The notes beneath the pieces were generated by a model, which was not told the DNA's origin, made no database searches, and saw nothing but the letters and a program-made list of their open reading frames with translations. This document shows positions 11,008 through 22,472 of a DNA stretch of 64,000 bases, piece by piece; the first letter of the stretch is position 1, and every line of letters starts with the position of its first letter. Where the stretch lies: NCBI GenBank assembly GCA_030581615.1, contig JAKTTT010000010.1, forward strand, positions 372,001-436,000. The letters are read 5' to 3'. The stretch comes from Alloascoidea africana. Its lineage: Eukaryota; Ascomycota; Alloascoideomycetes; Alloascoideales; Alloascoideaceae. The translations under genes and the position numbers were made by a program.

Positions 11008-12852
11008 TTACAAGGCAAAGGCAAAAAATGGAAGTGAGATGAAAAAAGTCCACAAGGTAGAAGCTACATTGCTTGCGTCATTGTGGACTTGAGTGATGCT
11101 TGGAATGGATGAGGGTTGTGTAGAACCAGATGCTTTTTGAGTAACTGAAACGGAGGAATTCGCAACTTTAGATGAATCCACGATCACTCCAATCCTTGGA
11201 TGACCAACAACCGAAGGCAAGTTCTTTTCTTCGGCAGTGCTTGAAGAACAGGGGACCACAGTAGTGTAAGTATGTGTCTTAACAATTGTGGTCTGTTCAT
11301 TAGCCACGGTTTCACAAGACTCAGTTGTAATAGTTGTGTAAGGAACGGTCACGGCCGTCTTGGAGTGTTCCTTCTCACATTTAGTGCATACAGTGGAGAC
11401 CTCGGTCGAAGCACTTGTTTCTGTCTCGGTCTTGGTCTCGGTTTTAGATGAAGCGCTAGCACTTGTTTCTGTCTCGGTCTCGGTCTTAGATGAAGCGCTA
11501 GGGATGGACGAGTTGTTGGAAGCAGGACATCCAAAAGTGGTTTGTGGGCCACTGCACTGTGGACGGACTGCTCCTGGGACACCATCTGGTCCCACTTGGA
11601 TAAGCTCAACATCGCTGTCTGTGGCGTCGAGTTTGGCCTGTGCTATAGAAGCTTCTTCGTTATCTAGGTCAAAAACAATATAGGCCGATCTGAGGAATAA
11701 GTCTCCAAGGATTGGGATGTCATCATCTGCAATAGGAACAACTCCTACAGAGCAGATAGCGTTTCCATTACTATCAGTCACAGGTTGGTCATTGTCATCG
11801 TAAAGACGTCGGAGAAAGTTCGAGGCCGGAACTTTGATCTTTTGGCAGGTAAACTCAAAATCAATGTGAAGAGATGAATCAATGTCACAGGAGCGAGTAT
11901 AGACATTATAATGTGGATCTAACTCGCCCAGGGACTTTCCAATGGCTTCCGCATAAGGTACTGGAAGGTACACAAGTGTAGTCCCAGTATCTAGCAAAGC
12001 ATAAAGTCCTTGTTCATTCTGTGCATCATTTCTTCTGTCTCCAAAGAGATTGATCGTGCATCCATTTGTTTGTTTCAATGAGATACCAGTGAGATCGACC
12101 GCGGTTCTGGATTTGCTAATCATGGGAACCGTAACAAGATCTCCTTCGTACTTGGCATGGTCAACAGCGCCAAAAAGAACAGATCCTGTTTCGGAGTATC
12201 TTCCATTGAGATAAATGGAGTATGCCTGAGAATTGATCAATCCACTCTGGACCAAAGCTCCTGGGTAATTGACATATGTGTCGCCAGTACGAGATGATTC
12301 CAAAGCAGCATAACCGATTCCAAACACACCTATTGTCGAATTTGAATCTGTAGCAGCAGCAAATGAAAAGTTTTCGACTGTGGCATCACCAATGGTAATA
12401 GTATCAGTACCAAAGTCTCCTGCCGCATAGGACCCATCGCCATAACCAATACTAAAGTCTGAGTTATTGTACTTCCAAGTGGATGATGCATTTTGATTGA
12501 AAACTCCAAATGATTGACAGTCACTATCGCAAAGTTTGTTGCGTGCAGTGTTTACCCAGAGATCAGAAGAGCCTGTGTCTATAAGAACACCAATGTTTTG
12601 TTGGGCTGGAGTACCAAGAGAAACATTGATCATATAAAAAGAATCTTCGTTTGCCAATGGAAATGGACTAAGTCCGCCGTCTCTTTTCTGGAATCCAGTT
12701 CCAGTCTGGATCAAGGGACGATTGCGAACATTAACGGAGGTTTCAACCCGAGTAAAGTCAATTTTGACACCTGATTGTAAAACAGCGTGGATCAAAGTAG
12801 GTAGCGAAAGTAATGCTGCTGAAGCATATTGTAGAGTTTGGGTGGCCTTCAT
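11008..12852 (-). CDS. Yapsin-type GPI-anchored aspartyl protease
   Basis: This is a secreted pepsin-family protease that would act at the plasma membrane or cell wall. I start at the ATG at 12852, giving 614 residues; an upstream TTG in frame is not a credible start. A signal peptide (ALLSLPTLIHA) is followed by a propeptide ending near a Lys-Arg (GFQKRDGG). The two catalytic motifs are IDTGSSDLWV near residue 92 and LDTGTTLVYLP in the second lobe. An insert NKLCDSDC after the first motif is typical of yapsins. The C-terminal third is Ser/Thr/Glu-rich with repeated SSKTETETE-type units, then a Cys-containing region. It ends in a hydrophobic tail (TLWTFFISLPFFAFAL) fitting a GPI signal. Yapsins cleave after basic residues and help wall integrity. 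Confidence 0.92.
   Translation of the reverse strand: MKATQTLQYASAALLSLPTLIHAVLQSGVKIDFTRVETSVNVRNRPLIQTGTGFQKRDGGLSPFPLANEDSFYMINVSLGTPAQQNIGVLIDTGSSDLWVNTARNKLCDSDCQSFGVFNQNASSTWKYNNSDFSIGYGDGSYAAGDFGTDTITIGDATVENFSFAAATDSNSTIGVFGIGYAALESSRTGDTYVNYPGALVQSGLINSQAYSIYLNGRYSETGSVLFGAVDHAKYEGDLVTVPMISKSRTAVDLTGISLKQTNGCTINLFGDRRNDAQNEQGLYALLDTGTTLVYLPVPYAEAIGKSLGELDPHYNVYTRSCDIDSSLHIDFEFTCQKIKVPASNFLRRLYDDNDQPVTDSNGNAICSVGVVPIADDDIPILGDLFLRSAYIVFDLDNEEASIAQAKLDATDSDVELIQVGPDGVPGAVRPQCSGPQTTFGCPASNNSSIPSASSKTETETETSASASSKTETKTETETSASTEVSTVCTKCEKEHSKTAVTVPYTTITTESCETVANEQTTIVKTHTYTTVVPCSSSTAEEKNLPSVVGHPRIGVIVDSSKVANSSVSVTQKASGSTQPSSIPSITQVHNDASNVASTLWTFFISLPFFAFAL
11395..11500 (-). repeat. In-gene repeat encoding Ser/Thr/Glu-rich units of the yapsin stalk
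   Basis: Two near-identical blocks encode SASSKTET-type units. On the plus strand each reads as a GTCTCGGT-rich tract followed by TTAGATGAAGCGCTAG. Unit number probably varies between strains, as is common in wall-protein stalks. Confidence 0.7.
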
Positions 12853-15800
12853 GTTTGCCAATTAGACAATGCTCTTCCAGGGGATTGTTTTCTGATTTTT
12901 GGGACATCTGTCTAATTCTTTCCTTTTATATACTTTTATTCAAAATGTGGAGTAGTTTAAATGAAAGACATTAGCGGATAGTTAATGTTCGGGGCATTGT
13001 AGCAACAGAATAAAGCGCATACACAACGGCATCTAGACTTGATGCCTTTTGATTCCTCACTGGATCTAAACTAAGACATCAGATATAGTTTACGGAAATT
13101 GTTATTCAAATATAGGATGTTATTGATAATACTCATTCCCTTTTTTCCGAATGTTTTGTTTTTGGCATTTCACTCTTCCTAAACATTCTAGAGTCAAAAA
13201 GAAACAAATCAGATGTTGCATAATGTGAGCCGGATTCAGCCTATCTTTTGATAACCTTCTAAATACCAGATAGACACGCTATATGAATGATACTAGGCAC
13301 GTATTTTGAACTCACTTTATGGAAAAATAAAGTCTATACGCGATTCTTAGCCGTAGTTCTATTTAAGTTATTGTAGGCAGTGTTAAGCTTTCAGAGTATA
13401 TTCTGTTTTATAACAATAGAAATGACGCGAAACACGATACTGTCACCAAAGTTATCAATTTGTCCGGATATTTCAATTCCAACTGGAAGGGGATTGAATT
13501 ACAAACGGGTCAATGTGACTCCATAATTTACACGGCGAAAGTTAAAAGCTTAAACCATTACAATAGGAGGAACAACAATGGTTTGTAAAATGTTCATCTT
13601 CAAATCACAGTTCATGTCTTTTCCTTCGAAATTTGGCAATGAGGGTGGATTATGGTGTAACGATGAACCGTTCTCGATGCAGAATCCCCATTCACTATGT
13701 ATTAGGCAAGCACACCAGTGACCAAAAAAAAAAGATAGAGTTTTGGAAGTGAAAAGTGGTAAATAACCCTAAGATAAACACGCTTTATCTAAAAAAAACA
13801 GAAAAGGGATTTTCAAATGGGTTATGGGGAATACTGGTAAGGCTTTTGGTATTAATATGTCTCAGCATGCGAAGCTTGTTGGGGCTTGGCTCGTTCTTTC
13901 AGCTCTAATTGGTAAAGTTGTATCAGAATAGACGCGAAGCAGACTCAAAAGTCTAAAAGATCGAGTTTATGATTCGTACCTGATAAGAGAGCGAGCCTTA
14001 TGAGGCACATATTGATGAGATTGGTTTTTAGTCTATTGATTACAGTTTCTTCGGTTCCTGGTTTTTCTAACGGTACTGTCGTGGTGACTCTTTCAAATGC
14101 AGTTTCGCTATCCCCCCAAAAAGCACTTTGAAAGGAACAATCTCGTAACGGCAGATGGCATCAGAAACAAAATTTGAGATAAAACTATGCATCAACTATG
14201 CTTCGAATATACTATATTACCCCTTGTAAACCTTCAGATACAGGAGCCGAGCTAACACAGGCACTAGTACATATAGGAGCACTAGCTTATTTCGAGAACA
14301 AAGAGGCCCCTTCGGTTCAATCTCAGAACCATTAATAAAACCGGGGGTTCCACAAGCACTTTTAATAGTCGGCCTTTATTTTAACACTGCAAAAGTAATG
14401 AGAAATTTTAGTGTATAAACAGACAGAGCCGTATATTGGCACTAAACTGAAAGGCTCCTATTTCTGATATTCGTGAATATTAGGCTAAAAAAACGTTTTA
14501 GTTATTGGTTTTTCCTTCCATTTGACAGCTTGCGCCTTGAAAAATGTGAAGCTAAAAAGAACTTGGTTATCTGCATTGGAACCAAACATATTTCTATGAG
14601 CATTAGCAGTTCAGATAAGACTCTTGTTCTAACTTGTAATTTATATTTTGGTGTAGAATTTGTGATTGGTTCAAGAATAAAAAAGTACTAAAGATTGATC
14701 TTTATGGTTCGAGTTTAAACAGAAGACTCAGTCGAACATCAATGGAATAAAACCCGAAGTAAACCACAATATAGGCAAACATAGAATTATCAGATATTAA
14801 AAGGGAAAAGGCTTATTTTAGTAGAATGTTAAGGATCGTGATAAAAGGAAAATGCGACCTATCGAGTTACGGAAAAGACAACGTTTTAAAACCATAACAG
14901 AATCAAATTGGAGTCTACTATAACATTCTACTTAAAAATTCAACCACTTTATTGTTCATATCTATATCCTCTCCATTATCTATTTTCTTTTACGTTATTT
15001 AATGGGTTGACACTTTGTATGGGCAATGGTGGTGAGTTCATTATATTATAGGTCTCTTTCTTTCTCTTCATTATATGCAGGATGGCGGGTGTCATCGGCA
15101 TGCAATAGAAATTGGTTACGCCCAAGTGGGAAATGTCATTGTTAACAAGTCCAACATCGAAAATAGAAGAAACATATACTTTTCAATGCAAAAAAACAAA
15201 CATAAAAAACCAAAAAAAAATAAAAATCTAAACAGAGATCCCTATCTTTCAGGTAGTATAGTACATCAGTCAAGTTCGTGGGGTTGACCGTTTGGATTCT
15301 CTCCTCTTCCTTAGATGCATGGAGAGCAGTTCATGTCTTTTGAGATAGGTTCTTAGAGTACAATTGTCAATGCAATAGTTGAGAGATCATTGAAATAATT
15401 TAACGGCAATAAAAAAAGATGTAATGAAGTCAAAACGACTAAATGTGATTATTGATGAGCTCGGCTCGTTCTGCGGTATGTATATTTCGAAATTTTTGTT
15501 TTAATAACGGTTTCCTTCTCTCTTTCTCTTTCTCTCCCATGATTTCAACAAACATATAGTTACTGTATAATGAATATCCCTCATAAGCGTTTCTTTTTTT
15601 GTGTAGAGTTGCTCGGTGTTAGATATACACCTTTTGCTAAAACTTAGCAGTCCCTTTTTTATTCGCTTTTCTTGGCTTTCTCTTTCGAGTTACCTCAGTA
15701 GGTGATTTCATTCTTCCCAAAGTATAGGAAGAACTGCTTGTAATAACAAATTATTGCAAGCAAGCGACTAATATGAAATTTTTTTTTTTGCTCAATCAGC

Positions 15801-15905
15801 ATATCACCAGGCAGATAGATAGGAAAAGGCTAGTACAATTATTACAGAAAAACGATAACGCCCTTTTCTAGAATTTTAGATCCCACCAATTCCTGAAACA
15901 CCACA
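12853..15905. other. 3 kb gene-poor region between yapsin and CTK1
   Basis: The left end is the yapsin promoter and the right end is the CTK1 3' flank. The longest ATG ORF I see (14473-14691) has a biased AT-rich composition and no family resemblance. A 35-codon ORF at 13824-13931 is the only part that looks protein-like and is listed separately. The rest is AT-rich with A and T runs. I see no tRNA, repeat or mobile element. Confidence 0.5.
13824..13931 (+). CDS. Candidate 35-residue membrane microprotein, possibly ATP synthase subunit k-like
   Basis: A short ORF begins MGNTGKAFGINMSQHAKL and continues into a hydrophobic stretch (VGAWLVLSALIGKVV). From memory, an ungapped comparison with yeast Atp19 matches Met1, Gly2, Gly9, His15 and Gly20, and both have a hydrophobic segment after the His. 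Atp19 is a small accessory subunit of the mitochondrial F1Fo ATP synthase. The ORF is shorter than Atp19 and lacks its hydrophilic tail; a GTAAAG donor-like site near the end leaves room for a further exon. Chance is a real alternative. Confidence 0.25.
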   Translation: MGNTGKAFGINMSQHAKLVGAWLVLSALIGKVVSE

Positions 15906-18252
15906 TTATGTTAATCTTCTTGATTCTTTCGCTTTGTTCTTCTTTTCATTAGTTGAATGAGCAGATTGAGCTTTTTCTTGGTCTGCTTTTTCTAGTTTTA
16001 ATCTCTTTCCATCTCTTCTAGCAGCTTCACGTTCTTTCCGTCTTCTCTTTTTCGATTCAAATTCATGCCATTCCCCATCAAGAGAATCGAGACAGTTGAG
16101 AGGCTCTGGTTGTGGATCTGTACTGAAAAAAGGGTGTTTTAAAGATTCTTCTGCCGTTATCCGCTTCGCACTATCAAGAGTTAACATTTCCAATGCCAAA
16201 TTGAAAGCTTGCTCCGGTAATATGTTTCCAAAAATCTCCTTGAATAGACTGGGTTTACTGGTTTTCGGTCGGACAAGTTCGTACCAAGGTAGATCTTGCA
16301 CCGAAGTCCAATTGTTGGTATCTGGTGTACCCATAATATCAAAAATCTCCGTCAATTGGTGAATTTCATCCATTCCTTGGAAAGTAGCACGACGGGTGAA
16401 CATTTCAACCAAAAGACATCCAAGACCCCATACATCAACCTCTGGTCCATAAGCTGTTGCACCAAAAAGAAGTTCTGGAGGCCTGTACCATAGAGTTATA
16501 ACTCGATTTGAGTAATCAGCTGGTACAACTCCTTTTCTCGTAACGGTATCCAGAGTCATTCTTCTTGCTAAACCAAAATCTGTGATTTTTATCGTACCTT
16601 TCCTATCGATCAAAATGTTAGGACCTTTTAAATCTCGATGAAGTACTCCTCGCGAATGCATGTAATTGACTCCTTCTACAAGTTGTTTGAACATGTCCTT
16701 TATGTTTGCCTCCGTCAGATGGATATGTGGATGTGTAAGGATACCAGTTAAATCATGATCCATATAGGAAAAAACCATATAGATACTGTTCTTTTCAACC
16801 ATCATTTCTACCAGGTTGATAATATTTGGATGGTTCAGCATTTGTAAAAGCCGAATTTCTCTCATTGCAGTGATTGGAAAACCCTCTCTTTCCGAATCCA
16901 TGCGGATGTATTTCAGCGCCACCTCTTCATTAGTCGTTTGATGTATTGCTTTGTAAACTTTGCCATACGTTCCTTCTCCAACCTGTGCAACTTTTTTGTA
17001 CACTGATGATTCTCTAACAGCTCTGATTACCGAAACGTTTGATGGCTTGGACGGTGGCGGAAGAGGTGGCGGTGATAGAGATGGAGATGGCGAGGTTAAA
17101 TGGTCTTTGCCAGCTATAGGCGCCGAGCGTTTAGGACTTTCACGGCTCATATCTGATGATGATGACAATTTCTTTTTATCGTTTCCGCTGATATGACGGG
17201 GGATTTTGAACTTGATTCCAGAACCAGAGTTGAATTTTGAACGGTTAGGAGGACCTGACACCGGCCATTTTTTAGGATACTCTTCTCTTCTATTATTGAA
17301 CGGCCTCCGTTCGTATCTCCTTTGTCTCTGGTCATCTCCATTTATTAACTTTGGACTGATCCTGGTCGAATGGAAATTTGAGGGCCGTCCATCAGCACCT
17401 GCTCTAGGTCCTGAAGGAGCATCCTCAAAGCCGATATTTTCAGCTTTCTTGTTTGAATCGTCCAGATCGATGAGCGGACTTCTCGGTAGATTTGAACCTT
17501 TTTCATCTTCCTGGAAAACATCATTGTCCAATTGCTCATCTTCTCGCCTGCTGCCAAACCGAGTTCTGCTCTCGTCATTTAGTACAAACTTATCTGATCT
17601 GCCAAATCCTCTTTCCTGTTCGTACGATCTGTGTCGACCTCCTCTACTGTTTTCAAATGCTGAATACTGTTGCTCTCGAAAATAATGTGGAGAGCGGGAG
17701 CCTCTAAAACTTCCCCTACCTCGACCACCACCTCCCCTGCTTCCTCGACTGCTACTATTGCTACTATTATCGTTGTCCTTGTATGGTTGCCGGTGTTCAT
17801 AAAACGAATCGTGTCTGGGTCTATAAGGTGGAGGACTTCTAAACCCGCCTCTACCTCTCGGTCTTGACATTATTCCTCTGTGTATACCTCCTCTTCCTCT
17901 TCCTCTACTTCCCCGATGCTGGTAATAGCCTCCTCTACTTGGCGGGGTATCGTGGGTATGACTTCGGTTATCATGGTAATCATCATTCCAATTGTCATTG
18001 CTCGGTCTTCTTCTTCTAAATTCAGGAGACCGACTTGAACGCCTAGAGTATCGAGGAGGGTCTATAATTCGATATTTGTGTTAGTTTAACAAAACAATTA
18101 GCCATGGCACTTTTTCTTTCTTTCTTCTCTTTCGGAACCTAGAAATTTGTACAACAAACCACCTGAAAGCTCTACATACCACCAGGGCCAGCTCTTTCTC
18201 GCGAGTCTTTCCTGTAGGCTTCTTCACGCCCACTATCAATTCTTGAGGTCAT
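15906..18252 (-). CDS. CTK1: CTD kinase catalytic subunit Ctk1 (CDK12/13-like)
   Basis: Ctk1 phosphorylates Ser2 of the RNA polymerase II CTD during elongation, with cyclin Ctk2 and Ctk3. I read complement(join(15906..18061,18180..18252)), 742 residues. Exon 1 reads MTSRIDSGREEAYRKD; the donor is GTATGT, the branch AACTAAC and the acceptor ATTATAG. The N-terminal half is Arg/Ser/Gly-rich (GRGRGGIHRGIMSRPRGRGG), as in CDK12-type kinases. The kinase domain covers about 378-672: VGEGTYGKVY near 385, the PITAMRE cyclin-binding helix, HRDLKGPNILID near 498, DFGLARRM near 517, and WYRPPELL. The LKGPN form rather than LKPEN is characteristic of Ctk1/CDK12. A basic, Lys-rich tail follows. Confidence 0.94.
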
Positions 18253-19346
18253 TCTGAGAACGGAAAGGGAAGCATGTCAAGACGTTTTCAAGTAGGTGCG
18301 AATATTTAGTTGTTTGGAGTACGGATGTTTGGGCACGTGAAAGGGATTATGTAATTAAAGATTTTTTTAGGAGCGTGCTTGATATCCTTTCTTGAAAAAT
18401 TATTCTTGGTCAACATGTCTCTTCAACTCAAGTTGTTTACGACTTAGAAGGCAATTTCAGACTGTTTTTCAAGTTGTTACATTGTGTAGTCGATATATTA
18501 AGCTCTTATGCTACTCTTGTAAGAGGATTACCTATACAGGGACATCTTTGGTAACTAATACATACTTAACACTGAAGACTCAGTTAAAATGTCTGATTCT
18601 CTTAGCAGTTATCAACATCTGGAAGAAAGTAAATCAACAAGTTTTGATATGAACTTGATCATCAATATACTGTAATTAAACTAGTAATAAAACGCAAGAA
18701 TCTTGAGATTGGGAACCAGGTTACCCAGCCAACAATCAAGTACCACGTGACGAATCTATATCTGGGTACTCCTTTGGTTTCCAAGATAAGGTTTAACTGC
18801 TTTTTTCCTTTTTTCAAGGGTGTGTTTTCTTTGTAGAACACAAAATAATTTGTGTACTCAGGATCTTTAAATCTAACGCTCTGATAAATTCCTACAATAG
18901 TAACAGGGTAGTATGTTTAACTAGCATTGAGACGAATATGTTGTAGAGGATGATGGAATTGCAATCAACTTCAAATTAATCCAGAACTTCTAGGAGGAAA
19001 AATGTAAGAAGAAAGATTCGCGTATACAATCCTCTTTTCTCCATCAAGTAATTGATTGTACATAACTACCCTTGATGTCATGGCACCAAATAATGTTCTC
19101 TTTATAATGAGCAACAGCAGGTTAATCCAAAGATTTGTTCTATATGTATTAATAAAGAAACTATGAAAGTGAATAATAATGCTTTGAATGATGATATAAT
19201 GCAAAGAAAAATAATGGGAAGAAAAAATGACCGGTAGAGTTGATATAAACTGAGAAGAACAAAAATATTTGAAATTAGATAGTACCATTTTTTACATTTC
19301 TATAATCTCAGTTTCTTTTTTTTTGGTTTTATTTTTAAGTTGCTCA
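18253..19346. promoter_or_regulatory. CTK1 upstream region and ADA2 3' flank
   Basis: Both neighbours are on the minus strand, so this holds the CTK1 promoter and the ADA2 3' UTR. Two CACGTGA boxes are present, at 18334-18340 and 18744-18750, about 80 and 490 bases upstream of the CTK1 ATG. An ORF at 18971-19288 (minus) is AT-rich and low-complexity, and I reject it. Confidence 0.5.
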
Positions 19347-20929
19347 TTATTTTCCAAGATTTGTTGGGGAAACTAACCATCGTTGTGCTTGGAAAAACTC
19401 ATAAATCTTTGCAGTTTTGTTTACATCAATTTTAATCAATTCTCTTGCCGTTCTTTTCTTCAAAATTCCCCCTGTTCTTAACAATTCTCGAAACAGTGTT
19501 TCCTTAATTGCAAGATAAGGTTTTGGGTATATTCTTAATTGAGAACAGAGTTGTTGCTCTTCAATACTAAGTAATTCGACATCTGTTGAATGGCTTATGT
19601 CCAGCGGGTTTTTGGAAAGACCGTTTGCGTTTGTATATGTACAACCTTCAGGAGCCGGGGAAGAACGGGCGCTGACAGGGGTGCTTCTTGTGGACCTAAA
19701 GGAAGAATTTGCCATTGCACTTGCGGCCATTGAATTATGCGTATGTCTTGAAGCCTGACCATTGACGTTATTTCCTACTCCTAGTCCAAATCTTTGAAGC
19801 ATGTTTACTCTAGCGGCTCTATCTTTTTCAAACTTTGAGGCTACTGCAAAAGTTTGGATACCGTTACGTCTATATTCTTGAAGTTCCTGGATTCTTTTCC
19901 TACATTGGTATTCCAATAAAAGACCACCAGAAAACTCATCAAAATCCTGTTGAGACATTATTCTCGCAAAAGGTTTTGCCTTGTTGAATATTTCACGTTC
20001 TTCTTTTGTTCTTTTCTTCTCCTGTTGTATTCTCTTCCGATATTCCAGAAAGCCATGGGTTAGCATAGTCCTTTTCCGTTCTGATCGTGCGACTAATCTG
20101 GAATTGTAAATTCCCAAAACGGTTAGCTTGAGCTCAATCTCTTGCTCAGTGTCATCGGGGTCAAAGACCATGTCCTTTACGGTTGTTTCTGCTTCATTTT
20201 CATATTCAGTTTCAAATTCCAGCCGTCCAGGCATGTATCCATAAACTTCATGACAGATGGGGACACTTGCAGTTGGCTTCAGTTTAGGAGCAGCCAAGAG
20301 TTTCCCTTTTCGAGAATCCAACCTAGCCTTTTTCCGCTGAGCAAACTCAAAGGCCGAAATACTGCCAAAGTCTCTTTTCAGATCGGGGATAGGATAGGTC
20401 GGGGAGTCGATGTAAACATCCAAATAGTGTTTTTTCACCTCTTCTTTGCTGCGACCGCCAATGTGTTCGGAGATTCCCTGCCAGTTGCCGAGCCCGAAGG
20501 TCTCGGCGCCCTCTATGAGCAGAAGCTCCTCATCGGCGCCCCAGTCGAGGTCGAAGATGGGGTACGAGTGCTGCTCGATGATGTAGTAGTCGTGCCATGG
20601 CTTGTGGTTGCCGCTGCTCTTGCCCTCGCTGAAGCAGACCACGCAGAGGTCGTACTCATCGCACTGCGCGCACCGGATCCGCACCAGATGGGTGCAGTCG
20701 CACGCACAGATGTCGCAGTGGAACCTGAGGCCGGGTTAGTCTGAGTGTCTGTGCACGTGATCCGGGATGCGACCGGGCCGTGCCAGCGGGCCGGGTGCCG
20801 GGAAGGACCCGGACTGGGCCAATCAGCGGCCGCGCAGCCCGGCAGAAAAAGACGACAAGGCACTTACTTGACTCCAGGCTCGGTCGCCAGGGCGGGATTC
20901 GCGCTGGTTTTGCGGTGGAGAGCGGTCAT
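19347..20929 (-). CDS. ADA2: SAGA/ADA coactivator subunit Ada2 (ZZ, SANT, SWIRM)
   Basis: Ada2 stimulates the Gcn5 histone acetyltransferase in SAGA and ADA complexes. I read complement(join(19347..20724,20868..20929)), 479 residues. Exon 1 reads MTALHRKTSANPALATEPGV; the donor is GTAAGT and the acceptor CCTCAG. The junction yields KFHCDICACDCTHLVRIRC, opening the ZZ zinc finger, which continues with CDEYDLCVVCF. A SANT domain follows (DWGADEELLLIEGAETFGLG, then NWQGISEHIGG). The C-terminal SWIRM domain covers roughly the last 80 residues (IYPKPYLAIKETLF, TARELIKIDVNK). The first part of the gene, including the intron, is strikingly GC-rich while the rest is AT-rich, so codon use shifts within one gene. 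Length and domain order fit the family. Confidence 0.94.
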
Positions 20930-21370
20930 CCTATGGTGGAGAGTTCTGAGGTGTTACGGGAGGAGTGTTTTCAGAGAGCGTCGGCCATTTAGCGGTTGGT
21001 CCGGGAGAGAGCGACTTTGTTGTGCGGAAGGAAGAGGATGAGTTTTCGCCCTTTGGCAAGGGGACGGGGGGCTGGGAGCTGACTGGGGACTGGAGACCAG
21101 GGACAAGGAGGAGCCCCCAGCAGGCTTTTTTCTCGTGGCGCCATCCGCCCAGCCATCCAGCCAACCACAGCCCGCGCGGTTGCCCGCCTTGAGCCTCCAC
21201 AATGTGCCAGACTCAAGAGCCCGCCACGGGGTGTGCTGGAGTGTGTCTCTGGAGCCGGGAGAAGGCAGCAGTGCTGGGACCAGCGCTAGTGTTGCCTGCT
21301 GGACCTCCGGCTGCTCGTGGACAGCCCTCTCTATCCTCGGTTCGCTCGTCTCAGCGTGCGGTTAGAGTGA
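20450..21370. other. GC-rich island spanning the 5' end of ADA2 and its upstream region
   Basis: Counting by hand, 20641-20700 has 39 G/C of 60 and 20761-20820 has 48 of 60. A block further into ADA2, 20041-20100, has 27 of 60. The enrichment covers ADA2 codons 1 to about 100, the intron and several hundred upstream bases, then ends near 21370. Many long ORFs in all frames here are a by-product of few A/T-rich stops. Confidence 0.8.
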
Positions 21371-22472
21371 GGGCAGATCCCACAACTACCAGTTTCTCAT
21401 CGGATATATGCACAATCCATTTCTACAAACACATCTTCTCGAGAAGTGGCATTCCACCGTGTTGTATATAGATAGAATGAAATAATATACAGAGTAGAAT
21501 CTTTTAGTCTTCCGTAAGTGTAGAAAAAAGAAATGGCTTTGTTATGGCAATTATCAATCAGACCCATATCTTACACCTTTGTCAGAAACACAACTAGTCA
21601 ATCCCCCTTCAATACTATTAAATTGCATGTGGAGAGAACGAGAAGTAATAATAATTGAAAAAAAATAATTGAAAACTACTAGTGGTTTCCAAAGAGTGTT
21701 GTGGTTGAAGCGCTATTGGAATCTAAAAGTCAGTGTTTCTTCTTCGCTCACTAATTTGAGTTAGCGCTCATACAACAATTTGGGTTAAAAGGTAGACATC
21801 AAGTATCCCACGAAAAAGAACATCCAAAAAGCTTGATTTCTAATCCTTGTCTTTCTCTTCACCCATAATCTACTCTTTCGCACTTCGTAGATCCAAGTGC
21901 AAATCAATCGACACTACAGTTTTTGTGTGGGTTTTTTTTTGTCGCTCGTTATCCAAAAATAAATTATACCGCTTCGCAAAGCACAAAGCAGATGACACAG
22001 GCATAAAAATCTCTCCTAATCATTTACAACTCTTAAAGCATCTTATTTTACCCCTTTTGGGCTTAAAAACTGTTTAACCTTTGCATCTTTTTTTTATTTC
22101 TAGAAGAAAATAAGGCAATGCTAGTGAACATTCGACAGTTATGCGTCGGATTTCCTTCATTACGATTTGGCATTATATCCAAAAACCATATCTCTCTATA
22201 GTCTGTCTGTCTGTCTGTCTGTCCCTGCTTCTTTGATGATCCAAAAGTCTCAGGCAACGCTGTCGTATTTCAACCTTGTGATCGTACTGTATATCGCCCC
22301 ATAGTCATAGTTTTCTTGGTAGAAAAACTCATATTAGAAGCCTTTCCCTCTGTCTTCAACTCCACCTTCATATATTTTGTCCTCTAGAGTCATTCCTTAA
22401 ACAATACATATTTTTCTTTCCTTTTTTCCAACACACTTATTCTTTTGCAGATATAATAGACACACACATACA
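20930..22472. other. Divergent intergenic region between ADA2 and the permease gene
   Basis: The left 450 bases belong to the GC-rich island; the remainder is AT-rich. A CTGT tetranucleotide repeat lies at 22201-22223. Both neighbouring promoters must lie here. No gene is credible: the overlapping GC-rich ORFs between 20931 and 21471 have no family resemblance and occur in many frames at once. Confidence 0.5.
22201..22223. repeat. (GTCT)n microsatellite
   Basis: About five and a half uninterrupted GTCT units lie 250 bases upstream of the permease start. Confidence 0.85.

Noticed and set aside
14473-14691. 72-codon ORF in the yapsin-CTK1 gap
   Set aside because: Biased AT-rich composition and no recognisable domain.
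17206-17685. 159-codon plus-strand ORF opposite CTK1
   Set aside because: It is the antisense of the Arg/Ser-rich CTK1 N-terminus, whose codon bias keeps the other strand open.
18971-19288. 105-codon minus-strand ORF rich in Phe, Ile and Ser
   Set aside because: Composition is that of translated AT-rich spacer; no motif, and it lies in the ADA2 3' flank.
20930-21471. Several overlapping ORFs of 70-98 codons on both strands
   Set aside because: They sit in the GC-rich island where stops are rare, overlap each other in many frames and show no family resemblance.
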